Below are positions 26,026 to 35,977 of a DNA stretch of 64,000 bases, in pieces; the first letter of the stretch is position 1, and each line of letters begins with the position of its first letter. Below the pieces are notes generated by a model. That model saw only the letters and a program-made list of their open reading frames with translations. It did no database searches and was not told the origin of the DNA. Origin of the DNA: Bacteriovorax sp. Lineage in GTDB: Bacteria > Bdellovibrionota > Bacteriovoracia > Bacteriovoracales > Bacteriovoracaceae. A program made the translations under genes and the position numbers. The DNA is taken from positions 95,367 through 159,366 of the forward strand of contig JACMNL010000101.1 in the NCBI GenBank assembly GCA_014378525.1. Direction: 5' to 3'.

Positions 26026-29000
26026 ATGAAATCCCTGTTCGATATCCGTGCATTTTTAAGATATGTTGTATGGTGTGTTGCCTTTGCAGCGATTTATTTT
26101 TACGTGGCCGATATATCACTGCAAATTACAAAAACTCCCGGGCAAGCATCGGCGTTTTTTATTCCTTCAGGTTTTGCGGTTGCCGTATTAATTATATTTG
26201 GCGCCCGATATTTACCCGCCATTTTTATCGCTAAATTTTTACTAGGATTATCCAATAACCGCACATTGTACCTAAATGTTGTCAGTTGTTTTGCTTCTGT
26301 GGCCGAAGCATATGTCGGCCTTTATATTTACAGATCTTTTAAGAATTTAATTGAAGAATTTTTTGAATTTCAATCGGTATTAGCGCTGGTGTTACTGGTG
26401 GCGTTTACGGCACCGGTTTTTTCAGCACTAATTGGTGTCACAAATCTTTATTATCTGGGAATTGTCCCTGAAGATGCTTATTTTTCAAGTATCATGACCT
26501 GGTATGCAGGCGATGCTTTAAGCATACTGATATTTCTGCCGGGATTTTTGTGTTTTCACAGAGAAAAACATAGATTTTTTGATTTTGTAGCTCCGGTTCT
26601 GGCCTTTTTTTGCACCTATATTTTTAAATTTCATCTCTTCGGTCCATATTTATTCGTGATTTTCGGAGCGATTTTAATTCCATGTTTATTTGGATCGGTT
26701 ATGGGCGTTTATTATTCGCTGATGACTATTGCTTTGGTTTTAAACTGGTTTTTGATTAATCATGTCGGGCCTTTTTCATTGGGAAATTACACCGACAATA
26801 TGGCCTCAATGCAGTTATTTTTACTGGCCATTGGTATCAGTGCGCTGGCACTTGAAGGGTTTAAACGGACTAAACTTTTAAAATATGCCATTATTCCATT
26901 AATTTCTTTCTGGTTTATTACCGGTTCAGTTTACTTTTATTATCATACGCAAAAAGACATCGTTAACAACAAGACTATGTCTGATGTCATCGACGATTTC
27001 GAAGGCCGCCTGATTGAAAAAATGAATTATTATGAAAATACCATTCGAGGGGCATCGGGATTTATGGCCGGCTCGCAGAATGTTCAGGCAGATGAATGGC
27101 AGGAATATGTAAAGTCAATTTCACTGATAAATAAAGAAAATGGGGTTATTGGTTTTGCGATTATTGTACCCGGGACTCCTAAATCTACCGGGCATACGTA
27201 TGTCGTTCCAGAAGAAATGAATAACGGTGGAAATCTCAAAAACATTATCACCCATCCAGAATTAAAACATTTTTTTGAAGAATCTATCTACCGGCCGAAT
27301 CCGGTCTTAACTCCAGCGATTAAAATAAATTTAACTGGTGGCACTCATCTGGATTTTGTTTCGTTTTTAATTTCTCCGGTGAAAAAGAATGATAAATTTG
27401 TCGCATGGATTGTTGCTCCTATTCTAATGCAGAATTTTTTCAAGGCCATGGCCGAAACTAAATACCCGGCCATTGATATTGATGTTTACGATGGTGAAAG
27501 TAATTTTGAGCTAAGGAAAATTTATTCTAAAGTTGTCGATGAACGTTTGAGAAAAGGCGATGGTCCGAATGCACGTTTGACTACTGTGCTTCTCGCCGAC
27601 CGCTCGTTTACCATCGACTGGAATGAAACCCTTAGATATGTGACTGCTCATAGCTCTCAAAATTCGCTTTTTATTTTAGTCGGCGCCATTTTCAGCGTTG
27701 TTGTGACGGGTTTTATTTTAAATTTAAAGCTGGTCAGTGTGAAGGCCAATTCAATTGCCCACTCAAAGACACGAGAACTTCGTGAATCTGAAGAGAGATT
27801 TAAATCGCTGTTTGAAAATTCCAGCGATGCTGTTATTTTATTCAACCAGGAAATCATCGATTGTAATCCGGAAAGCATAAAACTTTTCGGAAAACGCTCT
27901 AAAAAAGAACTGCTCGCTACACCGCTGATTGATTTTTTTGCGATTAGGGATCTGGACTCTGACGACAACAACTTATTCATCAATAAGGTCCGTGAAGTTC
28001 AGTATAAAAAGATGGTGAAGTTTGAGTGTTTCTGCCTGCGTACGGGACTCCCCTTCTTCGCCGAAATCCATTTGCATTACATTGAGATCAATGACAATTT
28101 CATTTATCAGGCAGTTGTACGCGACATTTCTGAGCGTAAAAAGATTGAACAGAATCTGACGAAATCAAAAGAGCTTGCTGAAGACGCAGCAAAAGCAAAG
28201 ACCAATTTCCTGTCTACGATGAGTCACGAGATCAGAACTCCATTAAATGGTGTCATTGGAATGATCAATATTATTCTCGATGAAAATCCGAAGTCTGATA
28301 TCCGCGAAGATTTAGAAACTATTAAATACTCGGCCGACAATCTGCTTCATATTGTTAATGAAGTCCTCGACTACAATAAAATTGAATCGGGAAAAATTGT
28401 TCTGGAGAAAAAATTATTTTCTCTGAAAAATTTAAGCGAAAGTATTTTAAAAATTCACCGTCCAAAGGCCGTCGAAAAACACCTGCGTCTGCTGTTGGAA
28501 TGCGATGTTAAAATTCCGGACATGGTGATCGGAGATGAATACAGGAATACCCAGATTCTCAACAATCTTTTGAGCAATTCCCTTAAATTTACGGAGTCCG
28601 GCGACGTAACTTTGAGTCTAAGACTTAAAAATAAAAAAGAAGATTCGTGTGTTATCGAATTTAAAGTTAGTGACACAGGAATCGGAATCGATAAAAATAA
28701 ACAACGTGAAATCTTTAAAGACTTTACACAGGCCGAAAGTGACCACACCAGAAAATATGGCGGCACAGGTCTGGGATTAGCGATTACAAAGCGTCTGGTG
28801 GAAATCCAGAACGGGAAAATTGATGTTATCTCGGGTCGAGGCCAGGGTACGAGCTTTGTTTACACAATCCATTTTAATCTTCGTCCGGAAACTTCTATGA
28901 ATGCTACATCAAACCCCAATCAAAAAAATCTGGATAGCTTCAACAACCAGCGTGTTCTTTTAGTTGAAGATAATCAGGTCAATATTATTGTAACGAAGAA

Positions 29001-29298
29001 ATTCCTGGAAAAATGGGGATTAAAAGTTGATGTGGCGATCAACGGGCTCGAGGCCGTTAATCACGCGCGCGCAATTAAATACGATCTGATTCTGATGGAT
29101 TTGCACATGCCTTTAATGGACGGCTTTGAAGCGACGAAAAAAATCAGAGAATTTAATAAAATAACCCCTATCATAGGTCTGTCGGCCGACGTTATGACTG
29201 AAAGTGTGACCTCTCTTCAGGCAATTGGAATGAATGATTTTGTCACTAAACCCTTCCGTCCCAATGACTTTTTTAATAAGCTCAAATCTTTTTTGTAG
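26026..29298 (+). CDS. MASE1-CHASE-PAS hybrid sensor histidine kinase
   Basis: 1090 residues. Order: MASE1-type membrane sensor (about 1-290, eight or so helices, with SLQITKTPGQASAFFIPSGF), a periplasmic CHASE-like domain (about 320-540), one helix, PAS (about 585-705), HisKA with SHEIRTPLNG (His734), HATPase (about 840-955, with DTGIGI and GTGLGLAI), and a C-terminal receiver with VEDNQVN and phospho-Asp1025 (LILMDLHMP). This is a complete hybrid kinase; signal and downstream partner are unknown. The ribosome site is weak. Confidence 0.92.
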   Translation: MKSLFDIRAFLRYVVWCVAFAAIYFYVADISLQITKTPGQASAFFIPSGFAVAVLIIFGARYLPAIFIAKFLLGLSNNRTLYLNVVSCFASVAEAYVGLYIYRSFKNLIEEFFEFQSVLALVLLVAFTAPVFSALIGVTNLYYLGIVPEDAYFSSIMTWYAGDALSILIFLPGFLCFHREKHRFFDFVAPVLAFFCTYIFKFHLFGPYLFVIFGAILIPCLFGSVMGVYYSLMTIALVLNWFLINHVGPFSLGNYTDNMASMQLFLLAIGISALALEGFKRTKLLKYAIIPLISFWFITGSVYFYYHTQKDIVNNKTMSDVIDDFEGRLIEKMNYYENTIRGASGFMAGSQNVQADEWQEYVKSISLINKENGVIGFAIIVPGTPKSTGHTYVVPEEMNNGGNLKNIITHPELKHFFEESIYRPNPVLTPAIKINLTGGTHLDFVSFLISPVKKNDKFVAWIVAPILMQNFFKAMAETKYPAIDIDVYDGESNFELRKIYSKVVDERLRKGDGPNARLTTVLLADRSFTIDWNETLRYVTAHSSQNSLFILVGAIFSVVVTGFILNLKLVSVKANSIAHSKTRELRESEERFKSLFENSSDAVILFNQEIIDCNPESIKLFGKRSKKELLATPLIDFFAIRDLDSDDNNLFINKVREVQYKKMVKFECFCLRTGLPFFAEIHLHYIEINDNFIYQAVVRDISERKKIEQNLTKSKELAEDAAKAKTNFLSTMSHEIRTPLNGVIGMINIILDENPKSDIREDLETIKYSADNLLHIVNEVLDYNKIESGKIVLEKKLFSLKNLSESILKIHRPKAVEKHLRLLLECDVKIPDMVIGDEYRNTQILNNLLSNSLKFTESGDVTLSLRLKNKKEDSCVIEFKVSDTGIGIDKNKQREIFKDFTQAESDHTRKYGGTGLGLAITKRLVEIQNGKIDVISGRGQGTSFVYTIHFNLRPETSMNATSNPNQKNLDSFNNQRVLLVEDNQVNIIVTKKFLEKWGLKVDVAINGLEAVNHARAIKYDLILMDLHMPLMDGFEATKKIREFNKITPIIGLSADVMTESVTSLQAIGMNDFVTKPFRPNDFFNKLKSFL

Positions 29299-29424
29299 TT
29301 TAAAAAAACGCTCAGGAATCTACGACCTATAGTTGTATTTAAAATTGACAGAACTACTCAATTCCCTTTGAATAATACCTAATACAAATCATTTATTTCC
29401 ATAACTTTTAACCTTGGGGCCTCA

Positions 29425-30156
29425 ATGACATTTTCATTATTTTCATCAGGTGGTTTAGAACTTTTTCTTCGCTACATTCACTACTTTGCTGGAGTGATCT
29501 GGATCGGAATGCTTTACTACTTCAACTTCGTTCAAGGTGAATGGTTCAAAACTCTTGATGCTGACGAAAAACTAAAACCAGCTCGTGGAATCGCAGTAAG
29601 AACTTTAGTACCTCGCGTACTTGGATGGTTCAGATACGGAGCCCTTGCTACCTGGATCTCTGGTGTTTGTATTCTTGCTGTTAAAGGCCCTGCAATGGGT
29701 TCAGCGATGCTTGCAACTTCTTGGTGGGCATTCATCGGTACAGGTGCTCTTCTAGGTACAATCATGTTCTTAAACGTTTGGCTGATCATCTGGCCGAATC
29801 AGAAAATAGTTATCGCTTCTGCAACTCAAGTTGCAGCTGGCGGAGCTGCTCTTCCTGAAGCGGCCGGTGCTGCTGCAAAAGCAGGTCTTGCTTCAAGACA
29901 CAACACACTTTTTTCTCTTCCAATGTTATTTTTAATGGGAGCTGCATCTCACCTTCCAGCTCAAGTTAACCCGGACTACAACGGTAAAATCCTTGCTCTA
30001 ATTTTAGTGGTAATCATCGGTCTACTTGAATTAAACGCAATCAAAGGAAAAACAGACACAATTAAAATTACATCTATTAAAGGTGTGGTTCACATGGGAA
30101 TTCTTTTAACTGCAATTCTTTATGTTGTGATTGAATTCGGAATTCAAAAACTTTAA
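29425..30156 (+). CDS. PuuD-like (urate hydroxylase N-terminal domain) membrane protein
   Basis: 243 residues with about seven hydrophobic helices. The N-terminus (LRYIHYFAGVIWIGMLYYFN) and WFRYGALATW match the membrane domain of the PuuD/urate-oxidase-N family, with conserved His residues that could bind heme. In PuuD this domain is fused to a C-terminal cytochrome c; here the cytochrome is the next gene, two nucleotides away. A role in urate oxidation is unproven, because no purine catabolism genes are nearby. A membrane electron-transfer unit is the safer statement. Confidence 0.8.
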   Translation: MTFSLFSSGGLELFLRYIHYFAGVIWIGMLYYFNFVQGEWFKTLDADEKLKPARGIAVRTLVPRVLGWFRYGALATWISGVCILAVKGPAMGSAMLATSWWAFIGTGALLGTIMFLNVWLIIWPNQKIVIASATQVAAGGAALPEAAGAAAKAGLASRHNTLFSLPMLFLMGAASHLPAQVNPDYNGKILALILVVIIGLLELNAIKGKTDTIKITSIKGVVHMGILLTAILYVVIEFGIQKL

Positions 30157-30158
30157 TT

Positions 30159-30521
30159 ATGATTTCAAAAAATTCTAAAAAAATTTTAGCAATAGTGGGG
30201 GCAGCATGTCTGCTCTCACTTTTTTCTTCATGCCAGAAAAATTCTACGACAGAAGCTCCATTATCCCCGCTGGAAGCGCGCGGTAAGGGTGTCTTCATGT
30301 CGAACTGTATTGCCTGTCATAACCCGAATCCCTCTCTGGATGGAAGTATCGGGCCTGCGATTGCAGGATCAAGTTTAGAACTTATAACGGCGAGAGTGCT
30401 CACACGCGGCTATCCGCCAGGCTACAAACCAAAACGTACATCAGGAGTAATGCCGGACTTTCCTCAGCTGAAAAACGACATTCCTGCGATCCATGCTTAT
30501 CTTGCTACATTTAAGAAATAG
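30159..30521 (+). CDS. Lipoprotein cytochrome c
   Basis: 120 residues. The signal peptide ends in a lipobox (LFSSC, Cys25), so the protein should be anchored to a membrane on the periplasmic side. One heme site, CIACH (50-54), and a likely axial Met in SGVMPDF. It is two nucleotides downstream of the PuuD-like gene and resembles its missing C-terminal domain. Its 3' end overlaps convergent ribB by 11 nt. Confidence 0.88.
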   Translation: MISKNSKKILAIVGAACLLSLFSSCQKNSTTEAPLSPLEARGKGVFMSNCIACHNPNPSLDGSIGPAIAGSSLELITARVLTRGYPPGYKPKRTSGVMPDFPQLKNDIPAIHAYLATFKK

Positions 30522-31122
30522 ATTTTGAACGACGGAATTCAATCAGCTCAGTGATTGAAACAATCTGAATGTTGAAATGAGCGGCGAATTCGCGAAGTAA
30601 ATCACCTTTTAACGGAACTCCATCAGCACTCAGTGTTTCACACAAAACTGCCACAGGATTTAAACCTGCAAGCTTCATGAAATCCACGGCCGCTTCTGTG
30701 TGTCCTGCACGCACCAATACGCCTTCATCCCAGGCAATGAGTGGAAATATATGTCCCGGACGTAAAAAGTCTTCTGAAGTGCTTTCTGCATTTCCCAGAG
30801 CACTGATCGTCATGGCCCTGTCCTGTGAAGAAATACCTGTATTTGTTTTTTTATAGTCGACGGAAATAGTGAAGGCCGTCTCATAAGTTCCCGCGTGGTC
30901 CTGAACCATCAGCGGAAGATTTAATTTTTTAGCTGTCGTTGTTGATAGTGGAACGCAAATGAGTCCGCGCCCGTTATTGATCATGAAGTTTACATTTTCT
31001 GTCGTTACAAACTGCGCGGCCATAATCAGATCAGCTTCATCTTCTCTTGATTCTTCATCACAGACTAAAATAAATTTACCTTTTTTTAATTCGGCCAGGG
31101 CATTTTCGATTGCAACAGACAC
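30511..31122 (-). CDS. ribB: 3,4-dihydroxy-2-butanone 4-phosphate synthase
   Basis: 203 residues, a stand-alone DHBP synthase that makes the four-carbon unit of riboflavin from ribulose 5-phosphate. The active-site motifs are present: DEESREDEADL (the usual RENEGDL with Asn to Asp and Gly to Ala), RPGHIFPL and RAGHTEAAVD. The GTP cyclohydrolase II domain found in RibBA is absent. The start is GTG with AGGAG 7 nt upstream. It lies 9 nt behind the YiiX-like lipoprotein gene, so they are probably co-transcribed; no FMN riboswitch is seen. Confidence 0.9.
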   Translation of the reverse strand: MSVAIENALAELKKGKFILVCDEESREDEADLIMAAQFVTTENVNFMINNGRGLICVPLSTTTAKKLNLPLMVQDHAGTYETAFTISVDYKKTNTGISSQDRAMTISALGNAESTSEDFLRPGHIFPLIAWDEGVLVRAGHTEAAVDFMKLAGLNPVAVLCETLSADGVPLKGDLLREFAAHFNIQIVSITELIEFRRSKSIS

Positions 31123-31131
31123 GTAGCACTC

Positions 31132-32619
31132 CTAAGGGTGAAACCACTGGTGAAAAACCGGTTTCGTCATATCTTCGCCTTTCTTATACCTTGTATATGT
31201 TTCGAAGTCTTGCTTAAAAAAGTCATCCAAAACCACGTAAATTTCTTTCGGCGTCATCGGACGTTCAAACTCCAGCGACTTCTTTTCAACTTCCTTAAAG
31301 ATAGAATCGCCAATACGGTCGATGGCCATAAACAACTCCATCTGGCCGATGTTCATCGTCGCTGAAAATTTCTTTTCCAGGAATTTTTTCACCACCGGAG
31401 TTCTTCTTAAAATCCAAAGTGCGCGTGTTTCTGCCGACATTTTAAAGCTCGGATCAATTACATATCCGCTGGCGTCCATGCGCTCAAACATTTTTGTAAG
31501 GATAAAATCCTTTAATCGCGACTCTTCCATTTTTCTGGGATTGCGCCATTCAGCTACCATATCAAAACGCGGGTCAAATTGAACGTCACCAGGAGCGAAA
31601 ACTTCCATCGTCGAAATATTGTTTTTTGTCGCCGGAACTCCGATGGTATTTAAAAACGGAATAATTCCGACAGTAAATTTTGATTTGAACATCGGGAAAT
31701 AATCTTCGGACGGAAGAGCGTGCTTGAATCCGTGAGAAATAATTTCTGAACAAAATAGTTTATCTTCGTTCTTAAAGTCCATCGTAAAGTCATACTCAAT
31801 GTTGTGACCTTTATCCTGGGCCGCTTTAACTTTGTCGTACATATATTTTGAAGCAGTATGAGCAACTTCTGCATCCTTATACCTGAAGACCACTTCACGT
31901 GAGTTTTTTCCTGCAATATGAGATTCAATCGGCTCAACCACACTTCCAATTTCAATGTGTGCTTCGGTTGTCATGATAGGTGCATTTTCTGATTCTTTAT
32001 AAACGAAACTTAAATGAGAAAACTGATAGTCATTCACACCAATTCTCGCAATGGCCGCAGAAGAAAATGCATTTCCACGGGACAATACGATGTCGCCTGA
32101 TTTTAAATCTTCATACGATTTAAAATCGCCTGTGAATTTTGGATTCACCAGTAAATAAGGAAATTCACCTTTAAGGTTTACGTATTCTGATGGCCCGTTT
32201 TGTGTACGGTCCATGCGAAGGCCGATTAAATAATCTTCAACATAACGAAGGCCTCTGAAAACATCAGATGCACTTTTATAACAGTCACTATCAACGCTGA
32301 AGCCTCTAAAAGAATCTTTCAGGGCAATTCTGGCATTAAATGAATCCTGAATATCTTTATCCATTTTCGCGACGTCATTGGCATCGAGATAAGCTGTTTC
32401 ACCGGCAAGGTTAAAAAGCTTCATGTATAATTCATCGTAATTTTTTTTGCAGGATTGTGAGTCCAGTGCCTTTTGTGAGGAAGCACTCCCAATCTGACTA
32501 ATGATGCTTTCTAAACTTTCATTTTCTTCTGAAGAAGGATTTCTCGTTCCATGTCCGGCACAACCAGAGGCCAGAACCAAAAGAGTTAATGAACCTAGCG
32601 CTAGATTATTTTTGATCAT
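31132..32619 (-). CDS. YiiX-like (permuted NlpC/P60) cysteine hydrolase lipoprotein
   Basis: 495 residues from the ATG at 32619, which begins a lipoprotein signal peptide ending LVLASGC (Cys20). Residues about 165-320 carry the permuted papain-like pattern: SGDIVLSRG, QFSHLSFVY with the catalytic His, and FCSEIISHGF with the catalytic Cys. Such domains act as amidases or peptidases, often on the cell wall. The 180 residues after the domain are helical and not recognised. Same transcript as ribB. Confidence 0.78.
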   Translation of the reverse strand: MIKNNLALGSLTLLVLASGCAGHGTRNPSSEENESLESIISQIGSASSQKALDSQSCKKNYDELYMKLFNLAGETAYLDANDVAKMDKDIQDSFNARIALKDSFRGFSVDSDCYKSASDVFRGLRYVEDYLIGLRMDRTQNGPSEYVNLKGEFPYLLVNPKFTGDFKSYEDLKSGDIVLSRGNAFSSAAIARIGVNDYQFSHLSFVYKESENAPIMTTEAHIEIGSVVEPIESHIAGKNSREVVFRYKDAEVAHTASKYMYDKVKAAQDKGHNIEYDFTMDFKNEDKLFCSEIISHGFKHALPSEDYFPMFKSKFTVGIIPFLNTIGVPATKNNISTMEVFAPGDVQFDPRFDMVAEWRNPRKMEESRLKDFILTKMFERMDASGYVIDPSFKMSAETRALWILRRTPVVKKFLEKKFSATMNIGQMELFMAIDRIGDSIFKEVEKKSLEFERPMTPKEIYVVLDDFFKQDFETYTRYKKGEDMTKPVFHQWFHP

Positions 32620-32702
32620 TGAAGAATCATCCTGATTTTTTATTCTCATCCGTGAGAATATTAGTGCTATCAGTTTAAACCATGAGCGCATAAATTTCTC
32701 GC

Positions 32703-33821
32703 TCAGGTATTATTTTCCAACAGAATGTGAAGCATGCGTCTCAAGGGTTCAGCAGCTCCCCACAGAAGCTGATCGCCCACTGTAAAAGCATTGAGATAGT
32801 CATCTCCCATATACATTTTGCGAAGTCTTCCCACGGGTACTTCCAGCTTTCCACTGGCGTATTGTGGAGTTAAATACCTGAGCGAGTCGCTTTTATTATT
32901 CGCTACAACTTTCGCCCACGGGTTATGTTCAGCAAGCATCATCTCGATTTCATCAAGTGGGATATTCTTTTTAAGTTTAATCGTCAGTGCCTGAGCATGA
33001 CATCTCAGACTTGAAACACGCACACAAGTTCCGTCAATTGGAATGGCCTTTGTACTTTGAAGAATTTTATTTCCTTCGGCCATCGCTTTCCATTCTTCTT
33101 TACTCTGACCGTTTTCTAAATCTGCATCGATCCACGGTAGTAAATTAGCTGCTAATGGAAATCCAAAATTTTCTTTTGGAAAAGCGGAGTCACTCATTAG
33201 TCCTGTGATATTTTTTTCAACTTCTAAAATTTTATTTGAAAGATTTGTTTCAGTGGCCATCACGCGGTCAGTGAAAAATTTCATCTGGTTTAAAAGTTCG
33301 TTCATGTGACGGGCACCACCGCCGCTTGCTGCCTGGTAAGTCATCGACGTCATCCATTCGATCTGGCCCGCTTTAAAAAGGCCGCCTAAGGCCAGGAGCA
33401 TTAAGGAAACTGTACAGTTTCCGCCAATGAAATCTGTTTTTCCATCTTTCAGCGCTTTTTTGATCACATCTAAATTAACCGGATCTAAAATGATTGTGCT
33501 GTCAGATTCCATACGAAGAGTTGAGGCCGCATCGATCCAATAACCTTTAAAGCCCTGAGATCTCAGGTTCGAGTACACTGCTTTTGTGTAATCTCCGCCC
33601 TGACAAGTGATGATGACATCCATTTTTTTTAACTCATTTACATCATTTCCATCTTTTAATTTAGGATCAACATTGGAAATTTTTGAAAAGGGGTGCTCTC
33701 CACCGGCATTTGATGTTGAAAAAAATGTCGTTTCAAAATGTTTGAGATCGTTTTCCTGAAGCATTCTCTCCATTAAAACCTGTCCAACCATTCCTCTTGA
33801 GCCAACAATCCCTAACTTCAT
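32703..33821 (-). CDS. asd: Aspartate-semialdehyde dehydrogenase
   Basis: 372 residues, close to the Gram-negative Asd length. NADP motif GIVGSRGMVGQVL, catalytic Cys136 in GGNCTVSLML, and substrate motifs around GGGARHMNEL and CHAQALTI. It reduces aspartyl phosphate to the semialdehyde, the branch point for lysine/DAP, threonine and methionine. AGGAAA lies about 7 nt before the ATG. It is divergent from lysC, with about 80 nt between start codons holding both promoters. Confidence 0.95.
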   Translation of the reverse strand: MKLGIVGSRGMVGQVLMERMLQENDLKHFETTFFSTSNAGGEHPFSKISNVDPKLKDGNDVNELKKMDVIITCQGGDYTKAVYSNLRSQGFKGYWIDAASTLRMESDSTIILDPVNLDVIKKALKDGKTDFIGGNCTVSLMLLALGGLFKAGQIEWMTSMTYQAASGGGARHMNELLNQMKFFTDRVMATETNLSNKILEVEKNITGLMSDSAFPKENFGFPLAANLLPWIDADLENGQSKEEWKAMAEGNKILQSTKAIPIDGTCVRVSSLRCHAQALTIKLKKNIPLDEIEMMLAEHNPWAKVVANNKSDSLRYLTPQYASGKLEVPVGRLRKMYMGDDYLNAFTVGDQLLWGAAEPLRRMLHILLENNT

Positions 33822-33903
33822 GTGATTTTTCCTATATTTGATGTTTTCACTCAGTCTATTATCTTTTAGAATTCTTTGTAAAAATAAATCTACGGGATTG
33901 TGT

Positions 33904-35283
33904 ATGAAAACTGCTTACAACTCTAATCAACTTATTGTTTCAAAATTCGGCGGAACCTCAATGGGAGACGCTCAGTGTATGCTTCGATCTGCGAACGTTG
34001 CTCTTAAGCAGGGTTCAAAAATTGTTGTCGTCTCTGCCACGAGCGGAACGACTAATGATTTAATTGAGCTGGCGAACACTGCAGAAAAAAGCAGCTGGGA
34101 AAAAGCACAAGTCATCATCAATAAAATAAAAAACAAACACCATAAAATCGCTGCTGATCTTGAACTGGATAAATCATCTCTTTTAATGATGGATGAAATG
34201 CTTGGTGAACTTGAATCAATGTCTCGCGGAATTCATTTATTAAAAGACTGCTCATTAAAAGCAATGGATTCAATGCAGAGTTTTGGAGAAAGACTTTCTT
34301 CAATTTTATTCAGACAGGCGATGACGTTAACTTTAAATAAAGAAAAATCGAATGCAAAATCTGAGTGGCTTGATGTCCGCGATGTTTTAATTACTGATCA
34401 CCAGTTTGGAAAAGCACGTCCATTAACAGCAGAGATTGTTTCTCGTTGTGAAAAAAGGCTAGGGGCCATCAGACACGAAGAAGTGATTTATGTCACTCAA
34501 GGTTTCATCGGCAGCACTGAAGATGGAATGACGACGACTTTAGGTCGCGGTGGATCTGATTATTCAGCGGCCATTTTGGCGGAAGGTGTGAAAGCAGATA
34601 TTTTAGAAATCTGGACTGACGTTGCAGGAATCGCGACAACAGATCCAAGAATTTGTCCTGAAGCAAGAAGCATCCCGGAAATTTCTTTTAAAGAAGCTTC
34701 TGAACTTGCAACTTTCGGTGCAAAAATTCTTCACCCGGCGACTCTTATGCCGGCCATCAGATCGCAAATTCCGGTCTTCGTTGGATCGAGTTTTGGTGCT
34801 GATTTAGGTGGAACGTGGATTAAAAAAGATGTGGAACACACTCCCCTTGTCCGCGCCATGGCCATTCGTAAAAAACAAGTTCTGGTCACTGTTTCAACTC
34901 CGGAAATGTTGTACTCGCACGGATTTTTATTTTCAATTTTTAAAATATTTAACGACCATAAAGTTTCAATCGATGCGATTACGACATCTGAAATTTCAGT
35001 TTCAATGACTCTTGATGATTCAGCACTTTTAAATAAGGCGCTGATAAGAGACCTGGAACAACAGGCAGAAGTTTTGGTTGAAGAGGATCTATCTTTAATT
35101 TCTTTAATCGGAAACAATATCAATCATACTCCAGGGCTCGCTAAAAAAATCTTCGACTCAATCAGCGACATCAACGTTCGCATGATTTGTCTTGGAGCAA
35201 GCAAGCACAACTTCTGTTTTATCGTCGACGGAACTCAAGGTGAAGAAGCGATTAAACGCCTTCACAAAACTTTTATTAACTAA
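33904..35283 (+). CDS. lysC: Aspartate kinase
   Basis: About 459 residues. The first step of the aspartate family pathway. The N-terminal kinase motif is SKFGGTSMGD; LGRGGSDYSAA and EIWTDVAGI are typical. Two ACT domains follow from about residue 315 (KKQVLVTVST and EDLSLISLIGN). A single-function enzyme of the E. coli LysC (lysine-inhibited) size. The upstream in-frame ATG at 33838 would add an atypical 22-residue leader, so ATG 33904 is chosen. First gene of lysC-dapB-dapA-dapD. Confidence 0.93.
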   Translation: MKTAYNSNQLIVSKFGGTSMGDAQCMLRSANVALKQGSKIVVVSATSGTTNDLIELANTAEKSSWEKAQVIINKIKNKHHKIAADLELDKSSLLMMDEMLGELESMSRGIHLLKDCSLKAMDSMQSFGERLSSILFRQAMTLTLNKEKSNAKSEWLDVRDVLITDHQFGKARPLTAEIVSRCEKRLGAIRHEEVIYVTQGFIGSTEDGMTTTLGRGGSDYSAAILAEGVKADILEIWTDVAGIATTDPRICPEARSIPEISFKEASELATFGAKILHPATLMPAIRSQIPVFVGSSFGADLGGTWIKKDVEHTPLVRAMAIRKKQVLVTVSTPEMLYSHGFLFSIFKIFNDHKVSIDAITTSEISVSMTLDDSALLNKALIRDLEQQAEVLVEEDLSLISLIGNNINHTPGLAKKIFDSISDINVRMICLGASKHNFCFIVDGTQGEEAIKRLHKTFIN

Positions 35284-35297
35284 TATTTTAGGATTTA

Positions 35298-35972
35298 ATG
35301 AAAATAGCATTACTTGGAAAAGGAAAAACCGGCGGACGAGTGTTGGAACTTTTAGTTCAAAACAACATCCCTCACACGGTTTTTGATTCGAAAAATCATC
35401 CGACACTAGAATTGTTAAAAGCCCACGATGTCGTGATTTCTTTTTTATCAGGTGACGTTTTTAAAGAGTACATGACTCTCCTTCTTGAATCTAAAATTCC
35501 GGTCGTGACTGGCTCAACGGGAATGGAATGGCCTTCTGATTTCGATAAAAAATTAAAAGTCCTAGGTTCAAAATGGATCTACGCTACTAACTTTTCTCTT
35601 GGAATGAACCTGGTTCACCAGATGATTCTCATTATGAAAGAAGCAGATTCAATCATCAATAATGTTCAGTACTCTATGAACGAAGTTCATCACACTAAAA
35701 AATTAGATGCTCCATCAGGGACAGCTCTCTCGTGGAAAAAATGGCTGGATCATGACGTGAATATTACCTCGGAGCGAATTGGAGACGTGATAGGAATCCA
35801 CGAATTAAAATTAAAAACTCCTGTCGAAGAAATTACTATTAAGCACGAAGCACTTGATCGCAAAATCTTTGCAGAAGGGGCCTTGTTTGCGGCCAACAAA
35901 ATAACAACACTCACACCTGGCCTTCATCTTTTCCAAGATGTTGTTCAAAAAGAACTTTTAAAAGGACGATAA
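35298..35972 (+). CDS. dapB: 4-hydroxy-tetrahydrodipicolinate reductase
   Basis: 224 residues, at the short end of the family. NAD(P) motif ALLGKGKTGGRV, central TNFSLGMNL, and the catalytic signature EVHHTKKLDAPSGTAL. It reduces the DapA product to tetrahydrodipicolinate. It lies 14 nt behind lysC with AGGAT upstream, and 5 nt before dapA. Confidence 0.94.
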   Translation: MKIALLGKGKTGGRVLELLVQNNIPHTVFDSKNHPTLELLKAHDVVISFLSGDVFKEYMTLLLESKIPVVTGSTGMEWPSDFDKKLKVLGSKWIYATNFSLGMNLVHQMILIMKEADSIINNVQYSMNEVHHTKKLDAPSGTALSWKKWLDHDVNITSERIGDVIGIHELKLKTPVEEITIKHEALDRKIFAEGALFAANKITTLTPGLHLFQDVVQKELLKGR

Positions 35973-35977
35973 TTTTT

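Noticed and set aside
6298..29324. A 15-bp sequence at 6298-6312 recurs in inverted orientation at 29310-29324, both in intergenic DNA.
   Set aside because: In 64 kb a few 15-bp matches on either strand are expected by chance, and the flanks do not align apart from a T-run. Not reported as a repeat element.
29345..29365. A perfect -35 hexamer TTGACA upstream of the PuuD-like gene.
   Set aside because: No -10 hexamer stands at 16-18 nt; the nearest AT-rich candidates are 20 nt or more away.
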